64,000 bases of DNA, taken from positions 2,852,001 through 2,916,000 of the forward strand of contig NZ_CP114288.1 in assembly GCF_027111335.1 (NCBI RefSeq). Reading direction: 5' to 3'. How positions within the stretch are numbered: position 1 is the first letter of the stretch; every line of letters starts with the position of its first letter. The DNA comes from Flavobacterium aquiphilum. GTDB lineage: Bacteria; Bacteroidota; Bacteroidia; Flavobacteriales; Flavobacteriaceae. Positions 33,522-43,014 of the stretch are shown here, in pieces. Position numbers and translations under genes: made by a program. A model generated the notes under the pieces. The model was given only the letters and a program-made list of their open reading frames with translations. It had not been told where the DNA came from and did no database searches.

Positions 33522-34043
33522 TTATAAACTTGCTTTTACTTCACCGCAAGTCAGCATATTTTTAGGATAGTAAGGATTTTTGATTTCTTTGCTGTCGCTT
33601 GTCCAGACTGCTCCCGTCATTGGACATACCTGAAGATATAATGTAGCATCTTCAGCTTTAAATTTTGGTGCTAAGTCCCAGAATTTAACCGAAAGTTCCT
33701 GAACAATTTTTCTTTGTTTATTGATGTTTTTGGTTGCTGTTACCTGAGTTGCAAGATCAATAATTTCCCTTCTCTTTGTAGTAGCCTCATTCATTTGTTC
33801 AAGCCTCAGTTTTTTAAATTTGAAGTTTTTTAATGAATTCTTTAACGCATCTGCATTTTTAACAACAGCAATACTATCTGAAATTATAAGACTGTTTTTT
33901 AAGTCCAGGTAATTTTTTGTGATTTCCTTTTTTTGTGCTTCACGTTTCTCAACCAGATCTGGAGTTACTTCCTCGCTTGATTTCAATTGAGCATGTCCCA
34001 AAGTACTTAAGCAGATGAATGCTATAACTAATATTCTTTTCAT
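33522..34043 (-). CDS. Secreted DUF3347-type protein
   Basis: 173 residues. A signal peptide (MKRILVIAFICLSTLGHAQ) is followed by a long helical region and then the C-terminal DUF3347-like signature: VCPMTGAVWTSDSKEIKNPY, then MLTCGEVKASL. In the family this Cys/Met-rich block, CPM, W.S, NPYYP and MLTCG, follows metal-efflux adaptor proteins and is suspected to bind copper or another soft metal. The start overlaps the stop of the upstream metalloprotease by 4 bases (ATGA), which implies coupled translation. It is the last gene of the Sus-like locus. Metal binding is inference. Confidence 0.82.
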   Translation of the reverse strand: MKRILVIAFICLSTLGHAQLKSSEEVTPDLVEKREAQKKEITKNYLDLKNSLIISDSIAVVKNADALKNSLKNFKFKKLRLEQMNEATTKRREIIDLATQVTATKNINKQRKIVQELSVKFWDLAPKFKAEDATLYLQVCPMTGAVWTSDSKEIKNPYYPKNMLTCGEVKASL

Positions 34044-36478
34044 ATATCTGTTTTGTTTAATTTTGAAATAATTTTGTCAATATCGATTAAAATACTTTCA
34101 AAGTGATCTTTATTAATCCCTGTTGATGAGTTCATTAATTTGGTAACATCGGATCTTAATTTTAAAATATGCTGTTTACCATATAATCTTATATCACTAC
34201 GCTGTGCTGCATTCAAAGCTTTGCCTGGCTCTGCTTCTTTAGGCAATAACAACATACCTAATTTATCAATATAGCTGCGCTGTAATGCCCTTCTGTAATA
34301 ATCCTGTTTTGTGTCACCAGTAAATTTTACCCATACAGTTTGCTGCAAATCGTTTAAAAACTCAGGAACGGTATAAGCTCCTTCAAACTGCATCGATTTA
34401 AGGCTAATATTGTATAGCATGCCGGAACTAAGTAATATATTCAATGCTTGATTCTGTTGATCTGAAATCTGATCCTCTGTTTTTAAAGAAATAAGCTGAT
34501 CAATATTTTGTGGATACATCCAAAGTGGCGCTACAAACAATTGTCTGCCTATATAATCGATTGCTGCTTTCACTTTTGCTTTTGGTACAGGCTGGTTTAC
34601 GGTACCTTTCTCGTCAACACTTCTCTTAGTTATATAGTTGTTACCAATATATTTCAACACATGATACAAGTATCTTGAATATTGTGCTACAACCGCTTTA
34701 TGCATATCTTCTAAATTGTTATAAGCATCGTTTGGTTCGTAAGTCCATTCTACAAGATTTGGTACAACACGCTTCAAATTTTTAATCCCATAATCGCTGG
34801 CAAGTACTGCGTCATCACCCAAATCTTCTGACTGACTGCGAGGATCTTCGTCTTTTCCTTCACCTCCAAACCATAATTTAGGATTAGCAGTTAAACTGTC
34901 CGTTGTTAATTTGGCAAGAATGTTTTCTTCTTCAAACTCATCTTTAGCGTTTGGAAAATAGCTGTATCCCCATTTAACAGCCCATTTATCGTACATCCCG
35001 ATACGAGGGTAAATACCATCCGGACCAATATTATCTTCCGGCTGAGCCACATAGTTAAAGCGGGCATAATCCATTATAGAAACGGTATGACCATTTGCTT
35101 CGACCCATTTTTTATCCCTTAATTTTTCAACAGGAGTCGCACTGCTCGCTCCCATGTTGTGGCGTAAACCAATTGTATGTCCAATTTCATGAGAAGAAAC
35201 AAAACGGATTAACTGTCCCATTAACTCATCATCCAAATGCATTTTTCTGGCTTTTGGATCTAAAGGTCCTACCTGAATCATATACCATCTTTGCACTAAT
35301 TTCATCACATTATGATACCAGCCTACGTGGCTCTCCATGATTTCCCCGCTTCTTGGATCACTAATTCTAGGGCCGTAAGCATTTGGCGTTTCAGAGGCAA
35401 GATATCTTACTACCGAATACCTAGCGTCTTCCAGGCTCATTGTTTTATCATCTTCCGGCCATTCTTTACCAACAATAGCATTTTTAAAACCTGCTGCTTC
35501 AAAAGCTTTCTGCCAGTCGTTGATACCTGCAATTAAATAAGGTCTCCATTTTTTTGGAGTAGCTGGGTCAATGTAGTAAACAATTTGTTTTTTAGGTTCA
35601 ACCAGTTCGCCTCTTAAGTATTTTTTGATGTCTTTATCTTTTGGTTCCAAACGGTAACGCTGAATAATGAATTTTTTTTCAGCCCGCTGCTGGTCATCAT
35701 CAAACAAAACATATTTATTGGCAAAATAACCAACTCTTTCATCTTCAAAACGTTTTCGCATTGGCGTTTTTGGCAGTAATACAATTGAGACATTTAATCT
35801 TATTGTTATGCTTCCGCTGTTTGATGAAGAACTCGTATATGTCTTGGTGGTCTTTACCTCAATGTTAATAGGATAGCTATCTATAGTCTCGATGAAAGTT
35901 TTATCATCAGCAAGTGTAGTTAGTTTTCTATCTGTTTTTTCTTGACTTGGCAAAGAAAACATAGGATTATCTTTCTTAAAAGCATCTGTTACATCAATTA
36001 CAGTATTTCCAGTAGTTGGATTGATTGTTTTTATTGGAAAAGCGGCAACAATTGGATTTTCGTTACTGCCGGCTAATGCTTTTGCGAGCATCGAATCTGG
36101 ATTGCGAACATCTTGTCTATACTGCAATGATCTTAAGAAAACAGTGTTATTAGCTCCTTTTTCAAAGTAAATGGTTTGTTCGTTGGCTTTTTCACCGCCA
36201 AAAAGCCCCATTCCTTCAGGAGTAGAAAGATATCTTGTCACTACCAGCATGTATCTGTTATACAAACTGTCTGGAATTTGAAAGTAAAATTTATTAGCTA
36301 CTTGAGTAACTGTAAAAAGACCTATTTTACTTTTAGTTCCCTCTTTAATTATCTTATCGTAGGCCTGTAAACCTTTTTGCGGGTTATTGATAGTATCTTC
36401 TTTTTTTTCTTGAGCTTGCGCAAAACCATGCTGGAGCAAAGCAGCCAGCATGATTGTTAATATAAATATTTTTTTCAT
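34040..36478 (-). CDS. Secreted zinc-dependent metalloprotease (DUF5117/DUF5118 type)
   Basis: 812 residues with a signal peptide (MKKIFILTIMLAALLQHGFAQ). The zinc site HEIGHTIGLRHN (about 427-438) has the extended HExxHxxGxxH pattern of metzincin-type proteases. The N-terminal part (about 35-290) matches the DUF5118/DUF5117 arrangement (IKEGTKSKIGLFTVTQVANKF and the GLFGG block), and the C-terminal part is the large helical domain seen in this Bacteroidota group. The product is periplasmic or on the cell surface. It starts 5 bases after susD and overlaps the DUF3347 gene, so it works with the transporter. It may cut peptides taken up by, or delivered to, the SusCD pair. Confidence 0.92.
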   Translation of the reverse strand: MKKIFILTIMLAALLQHGFAQAQEKKEDTINNPQKGLQAYDKIIKEGTKSKIGLFTVTQVANKFYFQIPDSLYNRYMLVVTRYLSTPEGMGLFGGEKANEQTIYFEKGANNTVFLRSLQYRQDVRNPDSMLAKALAGSNENPIVAAFPIKTINPTTGNTVIDVTDAFKKDNPMFSLPSQEKTDRKLTTLADDKTFIETIDSYPINIEVKTTKTYTSSSSNSGSITIRLNVSIVLLPKTPMRKRFEDERVGYFANKYVLFDDDQQRAEKKFIIQRYRLEPKDKDIKKYLRGELVEPKKQIVYYIDPATPKKWRPYLIAGINDWQKAFEAAGFKNAIVGKEWPEDDKTMSLEDARYSVVRYLASETPNAYGPRISDPRSGEIMESHVGWYHNVMKLVQRWYMIQVGPLDPKARKMHLDDELMGQLIRFVSSHEIGHTIGLRHNMGASSATPVEKLRDKKWVEANGHTVSIMDYARFNYVAQPEDNIGPDGIYPRIGMYDKWAVKWGYSYFPNAKDEFEEENILAKLTTDSLTANPKLWFGGEGKDEDPRSQSEDLGDDAVLASDYGIKNLKRVVPNLVEWTYEPNDAYNNLEDMHKAVVAQYSRYLYHVLKYIGNNYITKRSVDEKGTVNQPVPKAKVKAAIDYIGRQLFVAPLWMYPQNIDQLISLKTEDQISDQQNQALNILLSSGMLYNISLKSMQFEGAYTVPEFLNDLQQTVWVKFTGDTKQDYYRRALQRSYIDKLGMLLLPKEAEPGKALNAAQRSDIRLYGKQHILKLRSDVTKLMNSSTGINKDHFESILIDIDKIISKLNKTDI

Positions 36479-36483
36479 CGGAA

Positions 36484-37908
36484 TTAAAATGGAAGTTTCT
36501 CGTCAGTATTTAATGTAAGCTTTGGGTTTTTTGTTAAAGCTGACAAAGGAAACGGAATAATGTATAATCTGGAATTAGGCTGTAAAGTATATGTTTTTTG
36601 AGGAACGGTCTTGTTCACGATTGGAAATACTCTTGTAATGGTCTTTGCGTATTCCGCTTCAGTGTTTAATCTTTTAAGATCAAAAAAACGATTAAAGCCC
36701 AAGAGTAATTCTTTTCTGCGCTCGTTTATAACAAGTTCCATTGTTTCTTTTCTGGTGGCTGGAACCGGTAAATTTACAGTACCTGATAAAATACGTTTTG
36801 CTCTTAATTTGTTCAATACATCAACAGCTTCAGCAAATTTATTTTCTCTGGCATAGCATTCAGCCAGCATTAAATAAACCTCAGTTGTTTTCATTCCAAC
36901 AGTAGGGTAAAAAAACTTCGTATATACAGTTGCCCAATACGCTGTATTTGATCCCTGATCCAGATTTGTTGTGCTGGTAGTATTGAAAAACAAATTAAAA
37001 CGTGCATCATTAGTTCCAAATAAAGTACGAAGTTCCGGGCTTATGATATACTGATATGCAAAGTTCATCTCATTGTAGCCTGTCATATACATGTAGCTGA
37101 GAACTTCTATATTATTTGCTGCCGGTACGGCAACTACATTTGGTCCCCCCTGCTTGTTATAAGCTACCATATCAAATATTTGATTATTATAGCTTAATGA
37201 TTTTTCTGCTGCTGCTTGGGCGCTTGCGATTTCACGTTTAAATAAATGAACTTTAGCCTTAAATGCATAAGCAAATGCCAATGACGGATGGTAAACATCA
37301 GCTGGTTTTTCCTGAAGATACGGCAGTGCATCTTCTATATCCTTTTGAATAAAATCGTAAACCTGAGCTACAGTAGATTTTGATGGCTGTGCCTCTAAAT
37401 CAAATTTGTCCATGATACAGATACCACCGTCAGTAGCCGCAGTCTGCGGGTCATAACCTTTTGCGTAGTGATTTACTAGCAAAAAGTGATCGTATGCTCT
37501 ATAGATTTTGGCTTCTGCTTTTGCTAATTGTTTTGTTTTTTCATCTCCTTTACTATTATCAACTAATGAAATAATGGTGTTCCATCTGTTGATATAGGTG
37601 TAAGCCTGATTGTAAAAGCTAGAACCTGTCATTAACGAAACTCTATCAGTGGTTTCGTCAAATGTAAAATTGATAATATCGATGTTTGGCGTTTTCCCTA
37701 TTACATTTGATTCTTTCATCCATTGATCGTCCACCAAATACTGAAAGTTATTGATTGGATAGCCTCTGCCCGGCAGAGATACCATTTCATAGAATTGCGA
37801 TGCGGTCTCAACAACCAAAGCCCCTTTAGGCGTAACATCGGTGTAATCTTCGCAGGATGTTATAGTTAGCATCATCAGCGATAGTATTATTATATATTTA
37901 TGTTTCAT
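36484..37908 (-). CDS. SusD/RagB-family surface lipoprotein
   Basis: 474 residues. Lipoprotein signal KYIIILSLMMLTITSCEDYT with lipobox Cys. The fold is the TPR-like SusD type: an N-terminal region around ETASQFYEMVSLPGRGYPI, the helical part AKAEIYRAYDHFLLVNHYAKGYDP, and the C-terminal RagB_SusD end ELLLGFNRFFDLKRLN with RLYIIPFPLSAL. It forms the lid over the SusC barrel and captures the ligand. Four bases separate it from susC, so the pair is co-translated. The ligand cannot be predicted; the neighbouring protease favours peptides over glycans. Confidence 0.93.
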   Translation of the reverse strand: MKHKYIIILSLMMLTITSCEDYTDVTPKGALVVETASQFYEMVSLPGRGYPINNFQYLVDDQWMKESNVIGKTPNIDIINFTFDETTDRVSLMTGSSFYNQAYTYINRWNTIISLVDNSKGDEKTKQLAKAEAKIYRAYDHFLLVNHYAKGYDPQTAATDGGICIMDKFDLEAQPSKSTVAQVYDFIQKDIEDALPYLQEKPADVYHPSLAFAYAFKAKVHLFKREIASAQAAAEKSLSYNNQIFDMVAYNKQGGPNVVAVPAANNIEVLSYMYMTGYNEMNFAYQYIISPELRTLFGTNDARFNLFFNTTSTTNLDQGSNTAYWATVYTKFFYPTVGMKTTEVYLMLAECYARENKFAEAVDVLNKLRAKRILSGTVNLPVPATRKETMELVINERRKELLLGFNRFFDLKRLNTEAEYAKTITRVFPIVNKTVPQKTYTLQPNSRLYIIPFPLSALTKNPKLTLNTDEKLPF

Positions 37909-37912
37909 TTTT

Positions 37913-40900
37913 TTAAAGTGTTAGATTAAACCCAAATAAATAAGTTTTAGGCAATGGTAAGTTGCGTGTTCCTGAGTTAACTGAATAGACTTCAGGATCA
38001 ATACGGTTTCCAGCAGCACTCCAATACCAGATATTGTTTACCTGGAAAGTGAATTTTGCTGATTCCATTTTGATTTGATTAGCGACAGATTTTGGCAGGC
38101 TGTAACCTAATGAAATATTTCTAAGTTTGATATAATCTCCATCTACAACATTTACATCCGAATTTCTCCATTGGCTGCTGATTGTTCCAGCATAACTTCT
38201 CACATTTTCTGCCAAATCTACATATAAGCGTGTATTGCCGTTTGGCTGTGCATCTGTATATCGATCTGTAATACCTGAAAGATTTACAGCATCAGTACTC
38301 ATGTCGATAGTCTCTTTTCGTATTACATTACCTCCTGAGAAAATAAACATAAAATTCAAATCGAATTGTTTGTAGGAGAATCGTTGTGATAGAGAACCTG
38401 TATAAGTTGGTGTTAAACTTCCCATTTTTACAAGCGCATTCGGATTGGTAACTGTTTTTATACTCGTCGATATAGGGTTTCCATTAGCATCAAAAGTGAT
38501 TGACGGATTTCCGTTTTCATCCAATACGTAAGGGTATCCATTAACTGTACCTCCGTATTTGTAAGCGTACAGAGTATTGTATGCATCTCCTTCAAAAAAG
38601 TAATTCGATGGTGAGCTAACATACACTGATGAAGTTGATTGTGCTCTGGTAATTTTATCAACAGTTGTTTTGTTGAAACCAAAAACAACATTAGAATTAA
38701 TACGAAAATCACCATTATTGAACCATTCAGAACCTACACTAAATTCAACTCCTCTGTTTAGCAAAGCTCCTGCATTAATTCTTCTGCTTGTTGCTCCAAC
38801 AGTAGGATCTAAATCGGTTGTTGCCAATAAATCACTGCTATATTTACGATATACATCAATACTACCTGTAAGTTTATGCCTTAACACAGTATAATCTAAA
38901 CCTAAGTTAGTTGTTTGTGTTTTTTCCCATCTCAGCATTGGGTTAGGCTGTGCTGTAATATTGATGTACTGTAATGAGGAATATAAATTATCATTTTTTC
39001 TTGTAGCGGTTACATACGGTGTAGTACTTTGATCAATATTTCCGCTAACCCCATAAGTTGCTCTAAGTTTAAGCATGTCGATCCATTTTATGTCTTTCAT
39101 GAAGTCTTCATTGCTAATATTCCATCCTAAACCTACAGACCACAATGGACGGTTTTTATACTTAGAATCTACTCCAAATAAATCTGCACGATCTACACGG
39201 TAACTTCCTGTTACGTTATATTTTGATAAATAAGTATAACCTGCTGTACTAAAAACAGAAAAATAGCGATGCAAAACTTCTGTCTGTGTTCTTGATAAAG
39301 CTGCTAAAGTTGCACTATTTCCATATATGTAACTAGAAACACCTGTCTGGCTAAGTGAAAGGTTATTCAATGTAGCTGAAGTAAGTGTAACTGGGTCATA
39401 ACCATATCTTAATTGTTCGATTGTTCTTGGGACAAAAGTTTCACGCATTTCAAAACCTCCTATAGCATTAACAGAGTGTTTCCCTCCACCAAAATCCTGA
39501 TTAAAATCTAACTGGTTTCTAAAAGAATAATTACTCGCCTGACTACTCCATTGTTTATAGCGCCCTCCTGCAGAAAAACCGTCAACATAAGTGTAGGCAT
39601 TTGTAGCGGCATTATATCCTGTCAAGGTGTTAATAGCGAAACGCATTTTATAAGAGTCTACAGCGTAATACTGTTCATTGTCATTTTTTCTTAATTCGTA
39701 CTGAAATTGTGTATTAAAGCTTAAGCCTTTCCAGATTTTAGCACGAATGTTTGCAAAAGTTCTTAGACTTAATGAGTTTTCTTTTGTAATACCTTCCTGA
39801 AGTGCATCCAATACATTAAATCTTACGGATTTAAAACCACTTAAACTATTTATTTTTGCAGCCATAGCAGGGTTAATAACACTGCTGCCCGTAAAACCAT
39901 CTTTTATGCCTACAAAAGGTGATATTACAAGATTTCCGTTATCGTCTGTAATGCGCTCGTATCTTTTTTGGATATCATAATTTCCAAAATCGGAATCAGT
40001 AACATCTTCATTTGTATAAGTTGAATTTAATCCAAAAGTGGCATTTAACCAGTTGTTCATCTGAAAACTGCTTTTTGCATAAAGATTAAATGCGCGACTA
40101 TCGTTATTTTTGATACGATTATCTGCAGCGTCATAATTTAATGACACATATGTATTTTGCTTGCTCGTACTCCCTGAAAATGCTATATTGTAACGTTGTC
40201 TGTATTCATTTTGCCATACATTATCGCTATAATCTTTTATATAATCGTTCTTTCTCCATTGGGCGATAGTAGTACCGTAATCTGCACTATTGATTTTTCC
40301 ATCTTCCAAATCTCTGTTAAGCTGGTATAAAGGGCTGTAATACTTTGGGCTGCTGCTTCCAATATCACCATAACTACTGAACATACTTGTCGTGTTGGCA
40401 AATCTCGCTCGCTCTCTATTATACACGGCCTGTTCAAAGTCTATCAACTCACTGGTAGAAGCGTAATTCATGTCTTTAAGATTTGGTTTCGTACCAACAA
40501 AGAAATCAGAATTTATACTCACTTTTAGCTTACCATTTCCTTTTTTGGTAGTCAAAACAATAATACCGTTTGCTGCTCTTGAACCATAAATAGATCCGGC
40601 AGCGGCATCTTTAAGAACGTTTACACTTTCAATGTCATAAGGATTAATTTGATCAAGAGTCAATTCGGTCGGTAGCCCATCTATAACTAAAAGTGGACTG
40701 TATCCAACTTCTAAAGAAGAATAGGTACCAATACCTCTTAATATGGGTGTATCTGCCGCAGCTCCAGTTGGATTTTTCTGAAACATCAAACCCGCAACAC
40801 GTCCTTCAATAGCCGTCGCTAGATTGGTATTAATATTTTCATTTAAAACTTTTTCATTCACCTGAGCAATTGCACCTGTAGAATGGCTTCTTGTAAGCGT

Positions 40901-41551
40901 TTGAAAACCTGTAACGACCACCTCTTTCATCGCTGATATTTTATCTTCAACGATAAGTGTTAATTCTGAACGTCCATTAATAGAAAAAGATTTTTTTTCA
41001 ATAGTCAATCCAGAACATTCGAGGATACCATCCGATGGCACATTATCAAAAGAAAAGCTTCCATCATAATCGGTTATGCTATGTCTGCTAGTCCCTGCGA
41101 TATAAACATTTATTCCCGGAAAAGTCTCATTTTTGCTGTTTAGTACTTTTCCGCGTATGTTTATTATTCCGTTTCCCCGATTCTCCTCTTTTAAAGCAGT
41201 CACCACTATCGTTTGATTGGTAATTGTGTACTTTAAATTTTGATTGCTGAAAATCAAATTTAAGGCTTCTCTTAAATTAGAATTTTTTACATTGATGGTT
41301 ACAGGGTTTGAATTTTTTAGTAAATTCTGATTGTAAAAAACTTCATAGTTGGCCTGTTTGGCAGTTTCCTTGAGAACTGTTTCAAGCGGTGCATCTTTAA
41401 AATTAACACTAACTTTTTGTGCTTGAACGGTAAAACTACAAAATAGAATGAGCAGCGTACAAAACGCCCATACATGATTAGAAAAACTAAGACGAGGAAT
41501 CTTTTTCCCGAATTTTTTGTAAGGATTTTTCGTTTGTAAATTAAATTTCAT
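37913..41551 (-). CDS. SusC/RagA-type TonB-dependent transporter with STN domain
   Basis: 1212 residues. After a long signal segment (FSNHVWAFCTLLILFCSFTVQAQ, about 25-45) comes an STN signalling domain (about 46-118; VSVNFKDAPLETVLKETAKQ, then LREALNLIFSNQNLKYTI), a carboxypeptidase-regulatory-like barrel cap (about 128-210; INIRGKVLNSKNETFPGINV), the TonB box MKEVVVTGF near 210, the plug (about 225-345; VLKDAAAGSIYGSRAANGII) and the 22-strand barrel, ending in the outer-membrane signature YLFGFNLTL. The STN domain lets the loaded transporter signal to the FecR protein encoded next door. It imports its ligand across the outer membrane with TonB energy. Confidence 0.94.
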   Translation of the reverse strand: MKFNLQTKNPYKKFGKKIPRLSFSNHVWAFCTLLILFCSFTVQAQKVSVNFKDAPLETVLKETAKQANYEVFYNQNLLKNSNPVTINVKNSNLREALNLIFSNQNLKYTITNQTIVVTALKEENRGNGIINIRGKVLNSKNETFPGINVYIAGTSRHSITDYDGSFSFDNVPSDGILECSGLTIEKKSFSINGRSELTLIVEDKISAMKEVVVTGFQTLTRSHSTGAIAQVNEKVLNENINTNLATAIEGRVAGLMFQKNPTGAAADTPILRGIGTYSSLEVGYSPLLVIDGLPTELTLDQINPYDIESVNVLKDAAAGSIYGSRAANGIIVLTTKKGNGKLKVSINSDFFVGTKPNLKDMNYASTSELIDFEQAVYNRERARFANTTSMFSSYGDIGSSSPKYYSPLYQLNRDLEDGKINSADYGTTIAQWRKNDYIKDYSDNVWQNEYRQRYNIAFSGSTSKQNTYVSLNYDAADNRIKNNDSRAFNLYAKSSFQMNNWLNATFGLNSTYTNEDVTDSDFGNYDIQKRYERITDDNGNLVISPFVGIKDGFTGSSVINPAMAAKINSLSGFKSVRFNVLDALQEGITKENSLSLRTFANIRAKIWKGLSFNTQFQYELRKNDNEQYYAVDSYKMRFAINTLTGYNAATNAYTYVDGFSAGGRYKQWSSQASNYSFRNQLDFNQDFGGGKHSVNAIGGFEMRETFVPRTIEQLRYGYDPVTLTSATLNNLSLSQTGVSSYIYGNSATLAALSRTQTEVLHRYFSVFSTAGYTYLSKYNVTGSYRVDRADLFGVDSKYKNRPLWSVGLGWNISNEDFMKDIKWIDMLKLRATYGVSGNIDQSTTPYVTATRKNDNLYSSLQYINITAQPNPMLRWEKTQTTNLGLDYTVLRHKLTGSIDVYRKYSSDLLATTDLDPTVGATSRRINAGALLNRGVEFSVGSEWFNNGDFRINSNVVFGFNKTTVDKITRAQSTSSVYVSSPSNYFFEGDAYNTLYAYKYGGTVNGYPYVLDENGNPSITFDANGNPISTSIKTVTNPNALVKMGSLTPTYTGSLSQRFSYKQFDLNFMFIFSGGNVIRKETIDMSTDAVNLSGITDRYTDAQPNGNTRLYVDLAENVRSYAGTISSQWRNSDVNVVDGDYIKLRNISLGYSLPKSVANQIKMESAKFTFQVNNIWYWSAAGNRIDPEVYSVNSGTRNLPLPKTYLFGFNLTL

Positions 41552-41615
41552 ACATTTACATTTAGTTATAGTTAAACAATAGTGGACAACTTATACTGGC
41601 TATAAACTTATTAAC

Positions 41616-41644
41616 AACCAGAAGCATCGCAACTGCTTCTGGTT
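41616..41644. other. Hairpin between the fecR and susC genes
   Basis: Perfect 11-bp stem AACCAGAAGCA/TGCTTCTGGTT around the loop TCGCAAC, in the 133-base gap between the fecR stop and the susC start. The T run is on the plus-strand side, so for the minus-strand transcript it is more likely an attenuator or processing hairpin than a terminator. Confidence 0.5.
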
Positions 41645-41684
41645 TTTTAGTTTATAGACTCAATATAATCGGTTAAATTTAAAA

Positions 41685-42818
41685 TCAGGGGTAAACGATA
41701 ATCGTTTTTCCTTCAACTTTAAATTTGATATTACTAAGCTCAAGTACTTTTAATACTTCAGATAAATTTTTATTCATAAACGTACCTCCGTTAAACCTAA
41801 CATCCGAAACATCACCACGGTATTCCACTTTTATTCCATACCAGCGCTCCAATTGTTTCATTACAGTTTTTAGATCGTCATTGTCAAATTTAAAACGGCC
41901 ATTTTTCCAGGCAATAGTAGCTTCGGTATCAACTTTTCGAATTGCTATCTTGTTTAAATTATCAGAAACATTAGATTGTTCTCCTGGTTTTAAAATCGCT
42001 TTTTGATTATTGCAAGAAACTGCAACACTTCCTTCTAACAAAGTAGTTTTAATAACCGATTCATTATTATAGGCATGTAGGTTGAAATGGGTTCCAAGAA
42101 CTTCTATGGATTGATTTCCGGATTTTACAATAAAAGGTTTGTTTTTGTTTTTGGCCACTTCAAAATAAGCTTCTCCTTCTACTTCGACCACTCTTTGATT
42201 TCCTTTAAACTGAGTTGGGTATTTTATGGATGAAACAGCATTCAAATATACTTTGGTTCCATCACCCAAGACAATGTTGTATTGGCCTCCAGTTGGCGTG
42301 GAAAGTGTATTGAATGAATTGGTAGTCTCTTTTGAAGCATCTGGGTTAACAATATAAGTGATTACTCCGTCCTCACTCAATTTGATTGTGACTGCATCTT
42401 GATTACCTTCTTGGGCTACAATTCCTTTTACCGATACATCGGTAAGGACAATTTGTTTCCCGTTCGAAAGAGTCAAGATCCCTTTATTTCCTCCAGGAGC
42501 AATTTCCTGTGGTTTTTCAGCAACTTGAATATCTTGTTCTTTTGGTTTTTTGAAATAAAATAATCCCGTAGCTAATAACAAAACTATTGATGCAGCAACA
42601 GCAAGACGTGGCCAAAGACTAACTACTTTTGTTTCTTGTGCCAATGGTAATTTAGATTTTAGATATTCGTAACTGTCTTCCAGTTCATTCTCGCTAAGCT
42701 GTATATTGCTATTTGAAGCTTTGTGCAAATACCACGCATCTAGCTTATCCTTATCCGCATTAGATAAAGTACCATTTTGGTATTTTTTTAGCATTGCTAA
42801 GATTTCAGTTTTATTCAT
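41685..42818 (-). CDS. FecR-family anti-sigma factor
   Basis: 377 residues. The N-terminal cytosolic part (about 1-80, with KYQNGTLSNADKDKLDAWYL) binds the sigma factor; a membrane helix follows (LAVAASIVLLLATGLFYF, about 88-105). The periplasmic part has the FecR domain (about 110-280, VYLNAVSSIKYPTQF and VEVEGEAYFEVAKN) and the C-terminal DUF4974 domain (about 300-377, LKTVMKQLERWYGIKVEY and FNGGTFMNKNLSEVLKVLE), which contacts the STN domain of SusC. It holds the sigma factor inactive until the transporter is loaded. Confidence 0.93.
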   Translation of the reverse strand: MNKTEILAMLKKYQNGTLSNADKDKLDAWYLHKASNSNIQLSENELEDSYEYLKSKLPLAQETKVVSLWPRLAVAASIVLLLATGLFYFKKPKEQDIQVAEKPQEIAPGGNKGILTLSNGKQIVLTDVSVKGIVAQEGNQDAVTIKLSEDGVITYIVNPDASKETTNSFNTLSTPTGGQYNIVLGDGTKVYLNAVSSIKYPTQFKGNQRVVEVEGEAYFEVAKNKNKPFIVKSGNQSIEVLGTHFNLHAYNNESVIKTTLLEGSVAVSCNNQKAILKPGEQSNVSDNLNKIAIRKVDTEATIAWKNGRFKFDNDDLKTVMKQLERWYGIKVEYRGDVSDVRFNGGTFMNKNLSEVLKVLELSNIKFKVEGKTIIVYP

Positions 42819-43014
42819 AATTACAATAGGAAATTTTGTCCCGTTTTAAGTAAGACAGTTAGAAATAACTTTTGTCATAGCCAATATTAAAAAAACTTTG
42901 TAATATTGTTAACAAATATCAATTTTTGTTGATTTTAATTAGGCAAATTCAACTATAACGATTGATTTTTGTTATATATGATAACAAAAAGAGAAGAATA
43001 CTGTAGTGTGATGA

